Below are positions 1 through 4,277 of a stretch of DNA of 5,496 nucleotides, piece after piece. The notes under the pieces are model-generated. The model made no database searches. It was not told the DNA's origin and saw only the letters and a program-made list of their open reading frames with translations. A program made the translations under genes and the position numbers. The DNA is taken from assembly GCA_021777365.1 (NCBI GenBank), contig JAJYDP010000371.1:1-5496 (forward strand), in the 5' to 3' direction. This stretch comes from Chloroflexota bacterium. Lineage in GTDB: Bacteria > Chloroflexota > Limnocylindria > Limnocylindrales > CSP1-4. The stretch's first letter is position 1, and every line of letters starts with the position of its first letter.

Positions 1-178
1 CCGGGGCAGGCGCAGCCGGCGCGGCCTGGGCGGGCTCATCGCCGGCCGCCGCCCGCCGGAACTCCCGGATGCTCTTGCCGATGGCGCCGCCCACCTCGGG
101 CAGCTTGCCGGGCCCCACCACGATCAGCGCGATCGCCAGGATCAGGATGATGTGGATCGGGGAGATCCCTTCCAGCAT
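1..178 (-). CDS. tatA: Sec-independent protein translocase subunit TatA (5' part, cut by window edge)
   Basis: TatA forms the membrane pore of the twin-arginine pathway, which exports folded proteins across the cytoplasmic membrane with TatC. The minus-strand ATG at 178-176 opens 59 visible codons with the family's standard plan. A very short N-terminus leads into one hydrophobic helix (about residues 8-22, rich in I, L and V). A hinge of the 'GPGKLPEVG' type follows (residues 22-30), then the amphipathic helix 'IGKSIREFRRA' (33-43). An Ala/Pro-rich, acidic tail begins before the frame leaves the window. The usual Phe of the FGP hinge is Val here (VGP). The start is supported by AGAAGGAG (185-192 on the complement), 6 nt upstream. 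TatB is a related alternative, but the short N-terminus and basic amphipathic helix favour TatA. The C-terminus and any following tatC lie outside the window. Confidence 0.93.
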   Translation of the reverse strand, partial: MLEGISPIHIILILAIALIVVGPGKLPEVGGAIGKSIREFRRAAAGDEPAQAAPAAPAP

Positions 179-184
179 GGCCAA

Positions 185-192
185 CTCCTTCT
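185..192 (-). promoter_or_regulatory. Ribosome binding site of tatA
   Basis: AGAAGGAG on the minus strand lies 6 nt before the tatA ATG. It is a near-perfect Shine-Dalgarno sequence and fixes the start codon. Confidence 0.85.
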
Positions 193-379
193 GCCGGGCC
201 CCCGGTGTGGTCGGCAGGCCGCCTCTACTCGCGCAGGATACTGACCGCGGGCGGTGCGCGCCCGTGTCTGGAGGTCACGACTGTCCGGGACCATGGCGGT
301 GTCCGCCCGCGCCGGGCCGGGGAGCGCCTCGACGCCCGCGGCCCGCCGCCAGTGGCAGGCCGGAGCCCCCGGGACTCTT

Positions 380-411
380 GGATGCCCCGATCCGCCTCCG
401 CCGGGGCATCC
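380..411. repeat. Inverted repeat, 10-bp perfect arms, upstream of the kinase
   Basis: GGATGCCCCG (380-389) is the exact reverse complement of CGGGGCATCC (402-411), with a 12-nt spacer (390-401). It could be an RNA hairpin in the kinase leader or a protein-binding site. No T-run follows on either strand, so a standard intrinsic terminator is unlikely. At this GC content a stem this long may occur by chance about once in a window of this size. Confidence 0.55.
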
Positions 412-444
412 GCCACGCTCGCCCCGCCGGCGCGTTATTCACGC

Positions 445-480
445 AGCGAGTCGTCCAGCGGCGGCGCAGGACGGCTCGCT
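445..480. repeat. Inverted repeat, 12-bp arms with one G-U position, upstream of the kinase
   Basis: AGCGAGTCGTCC (445-456) pairs with GGACGGCTCGCT (469-480) over all 12 positions. T451 against G474 is a wobble that would pair in plus-strand RNA. The loop is 12 nt (457-468). The hairpin ends about 70 nt before the kinase start codon. The wobble pairs as G-U only in plus-strand RNA (C-A on the other strand), which slightly favours a role in the kinase leader transcript. Function is inferred only. Confidence 0.55.
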
Positions 481-495
481 GGTGTGCAACGCTTG

Positions 496-530
496 CGGCG
501 AGTCGCCGGACCGGTGGTGGGTTGCCGGTC
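496..530. repeat. Two small inverted repeats just upstream of the kinase ribosome site
   Basis: CGGCGAGTCGCCG (496-508) is an odd palindrome with a single central base. Directly next to it, GACCGG (509-514) is the reverse complement of CCGGTC (525-530) with a 10-nt spacer. They end 8 nt before the GAGGAGG ribosome site, a position where an operator or an RNA structure could affect kinase expression. Short GC-rich palindromes are common by chance, so confidence in a function is low. Confidence 0.35.
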
Positions 531-538
531 GGGCGGCC

Positions 539-545
539 GAGGAGG
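539..545 (+). promoter_or_regulatory. Ribosome binding site deciding the GTG start of the kinase
   Basis: GAGGAGG lies 6 nt before GTG at 552-554. The reading frame is open far upstream (to an ATG at 69, inside antisense tatA), but the upstream translation is low complexity and this is the first strong ribosome site before the first membrane segment. It therefore sets the start. Confidence 0.8.
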
Positions 546-551
546 CCCGAG

Positions 552-2273
552 GTGGCGCAGGCGCAGTCGACCGGGGCGGTGCGGACGGCCGGGCGGGGCC
601 GCACAGGCGGCTGGCTCGCAGCGGCGGCCAGCGGCGCCCTCCTGGGCGTCGGGCTCGCCTTCGCGGTCCTGCGCATCGCGCTGCCGAGCGAGCCGGCCCG
701 CATCTCGTCCGACGTCTGGCCGTGGACGGCCCAGGGGGTCGAGGTCGTCCCGCTCGGCGTGGCAGGGCCGTTTCACGAGGGCGACGTGGTGACGGCCGTC
801 GCCGACACCACCGTCGCGGTCCGCCTCGGCTCGCTGTGGCCGCCGTCACCGCTGCGCCCGATGCCCGACCGCCTTTCGTTCGACGTCCTGCGGGCCGGGA
901 AGGTGGTCCACCTCGACGTCGCCCTCGGCCCGCAGCCGGTGGGCGGCCTCGTCGCGGCCGGCCTGCCGCTGCTCGGCTACACCCTCGTCCAGATGCTGGT
1001 GGCCGTGCTGGCCTGGCTGCGGCGGCTCGGCGAAGGCTGGCGGCGGGGCTTCCTGGTGGGCTCGGCCGCGAACGTCGCGAGCGCGCTGATCTGGGAGCTG
1101 GGGCTGCGCCCCTCGGACATCGTCCGGCCCGAGCCGATGCTGCCGCTGTTCCTGCTCGCGGCGCCCATGCACCTGCTGTTCTGGTCCTCCGTGGTGCACG
1201 TGCTCGTGTCGTGGCCCCGCCGCTGGGAGGCCGTCGCCGGCCGGCGCTGGGCGGTGGTCGCCCTGTACGCGGCGCCCCAGGCGGCGCTCCTGGCGGGCGT
1301 CTCGGCCCTGGGCGTCGTGAGCCCGAGCCCGCTCGACTGGGTCGGCTCCTGGAGCCGCGTCCTCGCCGTGGTGATCCTGGGCCTGATCGGCCTGGTGCTC
1401 GCGGCGCTCGCGCGGGCCTACCTGCGGACGCCGGCCGGCCACGACGCGTGGCTGCGGGTGGTGGCCGCCGCCTGCCTGTCGGTGGCGCTCGCCGTGGGCG
1501 TGCTGACGGTGGTGCCGACCATCCTGACGGGGCACCCGCTGCTCGGCCGATCGGTCGTGGCCGCCCTGGCCCTGCCGCTGGCGGTCGTCCTCATCGTGGG
1601 CGTGCTCCGCAGCCGCCTGTTCGAGGTGGACGTGCTGCTGGCCTCGCGGCGACGTCTGGTGGTGGCCCGGGAGGAGGAGCGCCGCCGCATCCGCCGCGAG
1701 CTCCACGACGGGATCGGCCCGATGCTCGCGGCGATGACGCTCAAGGTGGACCTCGCGCGGGACGTGCTCCGCTCCGACCCCGATGCCGCCGACCGTGCGC
1801 TCGAGGGCCTCAAGCGCGACACCCAGGCGTCGGTTGCCGAGATCCGCCGTCTGACCCGCGAGCTGCGCCCCCCGGCCCTCGACGAGCTGGGGGTTGTCGA
1901 GGCGATCCGGCAGCGCGCCCAGGAGCTCTCGACCGGGGCCGCCGGGGAGCGCGTCGAGATCAGCGTCGCGGCCGGGCCGCTGCCGGCGCTGGACGCGGCC
2001 GTGGAGGTGGCGGCCTACCGGATCGCGGCCGAGGCCATGGCCAACGTGGTCCGCCACTCCCACGCGCGCCACTGCCAGGTCAGGGTCAGCGCCAACGGGG
2101 CGCTGGTGGTCGAGGTGGACGACGACGGCGTCGGGTTCGCCGACGGCCGCGGCGCGGGGGTGGGCATGACCTCGATGCGCGAGCGGTGCAGCGAGCTCGG
2201 CGGCTCGCTGTCGGTGGAGCGCACCGCCGACGGGCGCACGGTGGTGCGCGCGGTCCTGCCGGTGGCGCCGTAG
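552..2273 (+). CDS. Membrane sensor histidine kinase, HisKA_3/DesK-NarX type, with PDZ-like sensor region
   Basis: The 573-aa protein autophosphorylates on a His and passes the phosphate to a response regulator. TM1 spans about residues 20-44. Residues about 60-126 form an extracytoplasmic segment that resembles a PDZ fold: 'GVEVVPLG...GPFHEGDVVTAV', then 'LSFDVLRAGKVVHLDVAL'. About seven further hydrophobic helices follow (about 130-350), with the linker 'RSRLFEVDVLL' after them. The catalytic part has the HisKA_3 motif 'REEERRRIRRELHDGIGP' with phospho-acceptor His385. It also has the HATPase N-box with Glu494 and Asn498 ('EAMANVVRHSHA'), the G1 box 'DDDGVGF' (523-529) and the G2 box 'GAGVGMTSMRERCSELGG' from Gly534, all intact. 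GTG 552 is chosen for its GAGGAGG site. ComP-like kinases have a similar layout of an extracytoplasmic domain between TM1 and a TM bundle, from family knowledge. The nearest regulator of the matching family is the minus-strand gene at 2833-3525. The ligand is unknown. Confidence 0.93.
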   Translation: MAQAQSTGAVRTAGRGRTGGWLAAAASGALLGVGLAFAVLRIALPSEPARISSDVWPWTAQGVEVVPLGVAGPFHEGDVVTAVADTTVAVRLGSLWPPSPLRPMPDRLSFDVLRAGKVVHLDVALGPQPVGGLVAAGLPLLGYTLVQMLVAVLAWLRRLGEGWRRGFLVGSAANVASALIWELGLRPSDIVRPEPMLPLFLLAAPMHLLFWSSVVHVLVSWPRRWEAVAGRRWAVVALYAAPQAALLAGVSALGVVSPSPLDWVGSWSRVLAVVILGLIGLVLAALARAYLRTPAGHDAWLRVVAAACLSVALAVGVLTVVPTILTGHPLLGRSVVAALALPLAVVLIVGVLRSRLFEVDVLLASRRRLVVAREEERRRIRRELHDGIGPMLAAMTLKVDLARDVLRSDPDAADRALEGLKRDTQASVAEIRRLTRELRPPALDELGVVEAIRQRAQELSTGAAGERVEISVAAGPLPALDAAVEVAAYRIAAEAMANVVRHSHARHCQVRVSANGALVVEVDDDGVGFADGRGAGVGMTSMRERCSELGGSLSVERTADGRTVVRAVLPVAP

Positions 2274-2740
2274 CCCGCGGGCAGCGGGTCGGCCGCGGTC
2301 CAGGACGGCGCGGTGGCGAACCTCCACGTCGCGGCCGGGTCCATCACCCGGCGTGCCCCGGGCCCCCCGTCTTCGGCCGGGCGCTCGAGGTCGTCCAGCC
2401 ACGCGACCAGGTCCCGCGGATCCATCGGATGGGGGAGGAACCGGTCGAACGCCGCCGGGTCCACGTCCAGCGCGTCCCGGAGGCGTTCGACCGGGAACCC
2501 GCTCGCCAGGGCGATGGCCCTGCGTGGGCACCGCGCGAGCAGCCGCTGGCGGGCCAGGCGGGGAGACACCACGTCCTCCGGCCGGAGCACGATGACGTCG
2601 AACGGCTCCAGGCAGTCCGCCTCGAGCAGGTCCACGTGCCGCGGGAAGGAACGGCACGTGTGCCCAGACCGCTCGATGAGGCGCACTGCCAGTTGCCGGA
2701 TCAGCGCTGTGTCATCGACCCACCCGACCCGCAACGGCAT
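2015..2740 (-). CDS. Stand-alone degenerate receiver (CheY-like) protein; 3' end uncertain
   Basis: The N-terminal ~120 residues look like a receiver domain. Strand 1 'PLRVGWVDDTALIRQLAVRL' carries the acidic pair Asp9-Asp10. Strand 3 reads 'FDVIVLRP', with Arg53 where the phospho-acceptor Asp should be. Strand 4 'AIALASGFP' keeps a Ser at 80. Strand 5 'FDRFLPHPMDPRDL' has His104 in place of the conserved Lys. Two of the essential residues are therefore lost, and it should not be phosphorylated in the usual way. The frame stays open to a TAG at 2015-2017, giving 241 aa, but the part past about residue 130 is low-complexity Ser/Thr/Pro/Arg sequence lying antisense to the kinase end. It is probably not real protein. 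One base fewer in the G6 run (2363-2368 on the complement) would give a 131-aa product ending at TGA 2346-2344. The start ATG 2740-2738 has only a weak GGGG-like site. It lies 92 nt downstream of the NarL-type regulator on the same strand. Confidence 0.6.
   Translation of the reverse strand: MPLRVGWVDDTALIRQLAVRLIERSGHTCRSFPRHVDLLEADCLEPFDVIVLRPEDVVSPRLARQRLLARCPRRAIALASGFPVERLRDALDVDPAAFDRFLPHPMDPRDLVAWLDDLERPAEDGGPGARRVMDPAATWRFATAPSWTAADPLPAGYGATGRTARTTVRPSAVRSTDSEPPSSLHRSRIEVMPTPAPRPSANPTPSSSTSTTSAPLALTLTWQWRAWEWRTTLAMASAAIR
2274..2288. terminator. Small GC hairpin right after the kinase stop codon
   Basis: CCCGC (2274-2278) pairs with GCGGG (2284-2288) around a 5-nt loop, immediately after the TAG at 2271-2273. 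No U-tract follows on either strand, so it is at best a weak terminator or 3'-end stabiliser. It may be chance in this GC-rich DNA. Confidence 0.25.
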
Positions 2741-2794
2741 GCCCCGATGCTGCGCCCGCTGGCCGACCGCGACAACTGCGGCGGCTTCCCTATT

Positions 2795-2818
2795 CGCCCG
2801 GACGCACCAGTCCGGGCG
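2795..2818. terminator. GC-rich hairpin between the response regulator and the degenerate receiver
   Basis: CGCCCGGAC (2795-2803) is perfectly complementary to GTCCGGGCG (2810-2818) with a 6-nt loop. It starts 14 nt past the regulator's stop codon on the minus strand. No T-rich tail follows on either strand, so it is not a textbook intrinsic terminator. It may be a U-less terminator or an mRNA processing or stability element separating expression of the two genes. Confidence 0.45.
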
Positions 2819-2832
2819 GGTTCGGCCCGGGT

Positions 2833-3525
2833 CTAGGCGGACCCCAGCCCGGCATCCCGTGCCCGCACGATCGCCTGCGCCCGGTCGGCGACCTGGAGCT
2901 TGTTGAGGATGCTCGAGACGTGGTTGCGGACCGTCTTGTCCGACAGGCCGAGGCGCTGCGCGATCGCCGGGTTGGAGTCCCCCCGGGCGATCCGCTCGAG
3001 GACCTCGAGCTCGCGCTCGGTCAGCTCCGGGAACGCGGCCTCGGCGGGCGAGGGCGCCCGGCCCGAGAAGAACGCCATCACGCGCCGGGCAATCGCCGCG
3101 CCGAAGATGACCTCCCCCTGGGCGACGGCCCGCAGCGCCGAGAGCAGCTCGTCGCGGTCGGCGCCCTTGAGCAGGTAGCCGCTGGCCCCGGCGCGCATCG
3201 CCGAGAAGATGGAGTCGTCGTCCTCGAGCATCGAGACCACCACCACCTTGGGGGCGGCCTCGGCGGCGGTGATCCGGCGGGTGGCCTCGATGCCGCTCAT
3301 GCCGGGCAGGCGCAGGTCCATCAGGACCAGGTCCGGGCGCAGCCGCGCGACGGACTCGAGCGCGCCCTCGGCGTCGCCGGCGGAGCCGACGGGCTCGAAG
3401 TCGCTCGACGCGGCGAGGGCGAGCGCCAGGCCCTCGCGGTACATCGGGTGGTCGTCCACCACGAGCACGCGCTGGCGGCGCGGCGGGTTGCCGGGCGCCA
3501 CGGGAGCGTCGTCCATCACCGCCAT
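2833..3525 (-). CDS. NarL/FixJ-family response regulator with LuxR-type HTH
   Basis: The 230-aa cytoplasmic transcription factor is activated by phosphorylation from a HisKA_3-type kinase. The receiver domain (about 19-135) is intact: acidic pair Asp24-Asp25 in 'VLVVDDHPMYREG', phospho-acceptor Asp70 in 'DLVLMDLRLPGMSG', switch Ser98 in 'VVVVSML', and Lys120 in 'SGYLLKGADRDEL'. After a linker comes a complete LuxR/GerE helix-turn-helix (about 167-228): 'LTERELEVLERIARG', then 'AIAQRLGLSDKTVRNHVSSI' and 'LQVADRAQAIVRARDAG'. The length is typical of the family. The start at ATG 3525-3523 has a weak AGGCGG site 8 nt upstream. ATG 3516-3514 is possible and would remove only three residues. The frame is open further upstream to 3732 but would then overlap the divergent sigma factor. 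The kinase at 552-2273 is the likely but unproven partner, and the product may autoregulate from the shared intergenic region. Confidence 0.95.
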   Translation of the reverse strand: MAVMDDAPVAPGNPPRRQRVLVVDDHPMYREGLALALAASSDFEPVGSAGDAEGALESVARLRPDLVLMDLRLPGMSGIEATRRITAAEAAPKVVVVSMLEDDDSIFSAMRAGASGYLLKGADRDELLSALRAVAQGEVIFGAAIARRVMAFFSGRAPSPAEAAFPELTERELEVLERIARGDSNPAIAQRLGLSDKTVRNHVSSILNKLQVADRAQAIVRARDAGLGSA

Positions 3526-3709
3526 GCTAGGCGCCGCCTGCGGGCGCGTCCCGGCCGTCCTGCACCCGGAGCCTGCGGCAGCGCAATCCCGGCCACCTTC
3601 CCGGCCACCCGGGACACCGCCCCCATGCGCCCGGGACAGCCGCCGCCGTACACCACGGGCAGGCCGCGGGACAGCCCGCGGAGCGGCAGCGGAAGGACGG
3701 CGGAGCCCC
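3526..3709. promoter_or_regulatory. Divergent regulatory region between the response regulator and the ECF sigma factor
   Basis: This 184-nt gap must carry the 5' signals of both divergent genes. TCCCGGCCACC occurs twice with a 12-nt period (3587-3597, 3599-3609), and a partial copy TCCCGGCC is at 3549-3556. CCCGGGACA occurs twice with a 22-nt period, about two helical turns (3608-3616, 3630-3638), and GGGACA occurs again at 3668-3673. Such spaced repeats are what operator clusters look like, but the DNA is GC-rich and the words are short. I did not find a convincing -35/-10 pair. Confidence 0.5.
3664..3681. repeat. Inverted repeat, 7-bp arms, in the sigma factor leader
   Basis: CCGCGGG (3664-3670) and CCCGCGG (3675-3681) are exact reverse complements around ACAG. 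It ends 28 nt before the sigma factor ATG and about 10 nt before GGAAGGA (3691-3697). It could be an operator or an RNA stem-loop. There is no evidence beyond position and symmetry. Confidence 0.4.
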
Positions 3710-4252
3710 ATGACCGACATCGTCAGCACCACGGGGATCGGGCTCCCGGCACCCGGCCGGATGGCGCCGATCTGGGACGCGGGCCTCGCGTACGACGCCT
3801 ACCGGGGCCGCCTCTACGCCAGCGTCCTGCGCTCGACGCGGGACGAGGACCTGGCGGAGGACATCGTCCAGGAGGCGTTCCTCGAGCTCGTCAGGGCCGG
3901 CCAGCGCGGCGACCTCCCGGACAACGAGCTCGCGTGGCTCCACCGGGTCGCGTCCAACCGGGTCATCGACTGGTCCCGCAAGCGTGCCCGCTGGGCCGGT
4001 CACGTGCCCCCCTCCGAGGACGCCGAGGAGGCGCCCGAGGCCGCCGTCCTGCGCCGCGAGGCCCAGCGCGAGCTCCACGTCGCCCTCGACGCCCTACCGG
4101 ACGACACGCGCCGGGCGCTCCTCCTCGAGGGACAGGGCTATCAGCCGGCGGAGATCGCACAGGCGATCGGCAGGACGGGCCAGGCGACGCGCACACTGCT
4201 GTGCAGGGCGCGGCGGCGCCTGCGCGACAGCCTTGCAGTTCAGCCCGCGTGA
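3710..4252 (+). CDS. ECF-type RNA polymerase sigma factor (sigma-70 family, RpoE-like)
   Basis: The 180-aa protein directs RNA polymerase to a stress- or signal-specific promoter set. Only the two domains of an ECF factor are present. Region 2 (about 28-94) includes 'YDAYRGRLYASVLRSTRDED', 'LAEDIVQEAFLELVRAG' and 'AWLHRVASNRVIDWSRKRAR'. Region 4 (about 121-176) has 'ALDALPDDTRRALLLEGQGY' and the helix-turn-helix 'PAEIAQAIGRTGQATRTLLCRARRRLRDSL'-type segment, abbreviated here to its ends: Pro146 to Leu175. Between them is an acidic linker (about 101-112). The ATG at 3710 has GGAG 4 nt upstream and GGAAGGA further back. No anti-sigma gene follows. The next gene is a transporter 25 nt downstream, suggesting co-transcription. 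The ECF subgroup and signal cannot be assigned by eye. Confidence 0.93.
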   Translation: MTDIVSTTGIGLPAPGRMAPIWDAGLAYDAYRGRLYASVLRSTRDEDLAEDIVQEAFLELVRAGQRGDLPDNELAWLHRVASNRVIDWSRKRARWAGHVPPSEDAEEAPEAAVLRREAQRELHVALDALPDDTRRALLLEGQGYQPAEIAQAIGRTGQATRTLLCRARRRLRDSLAVQPA

Positions 4253-4263
4253 GCGGCGAGCCG

Positions 4264-4272
4264 AGGGGAGGG
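4264..4272 (+). promoter_or_regulatory. Ribosome binding site of the MFS transporter
   Basis: AGGGGAGGG lies 5 nt before ATG 4278. An in-frame GTG at 4272-4274 overlaps the site itself, so the ATG is the better start. Confidence 0.75.
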
Positions 4273-4277
4273 TGGCG

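Larger units (their letters stand above)
193..538. other. Divergent non-coding gap between tatA and the histidine kinase, with several inverted repeats
   Basis: No convincing gene lies here. The open frames through it are Arg/Pro/Gly-rich low-complexity translations typical of stop-poor GC-rich DNA, and none has a good ribosome site. Promoters for both flanking genes should lie here, but I could not find a convincing -35/-10 pair. An AGGATA (235-240), read as TATCCT towards tatA, is the only weak -10 candidate and has no matching -35. The kinase-proximal half carries strong inverted repeats, listed separately. A small unrecognised RNA or peptide cannot be excluded. Confidence 0.6.

Noticed and set aside
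225..416. 63-codon minus-strand frame in the tatA-kinase gap
   Set aside because: It is Arg/Pro/Ser-rich with no recognisable motif, and it overlaps the inverted repeat at 380-411. There is no support for it being a gene.
69..551. N-terminal extension of the kinase to the upstream ATG at 69
   Set aside because: It would read antisense through tatA and through low-complexity sequence. The GTG at 552 has a near-ideal ribosome site directly before the first membrane helix.
846..2657. Minus-strand open frame of about 600 codons antisense to the kinase
   Set aside because: Its translation is a His/Arg/Gly/Pro-rich low-complexity shadow of the kinase, which has clear domains and catalytic motifs. 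It also crosses the degenerate receiver in another frame.
254..2836. Plus-strand open frame of 860 codons
   Set aside because: It is out of frame with the kinase and made almost only of Arg, Gly, Ala and Pro. This is typical of stop-poor GC-rich DNA, with no domain visible.
3647..3650. CGTA downstream of CCGGGACA as an ECF-type -35/-10 promoter for sigma autoregulation
   Set aside because: The gap between the two elements is only about 8 nt, far below the roughly 16-17 nt an ECF promoter needs.
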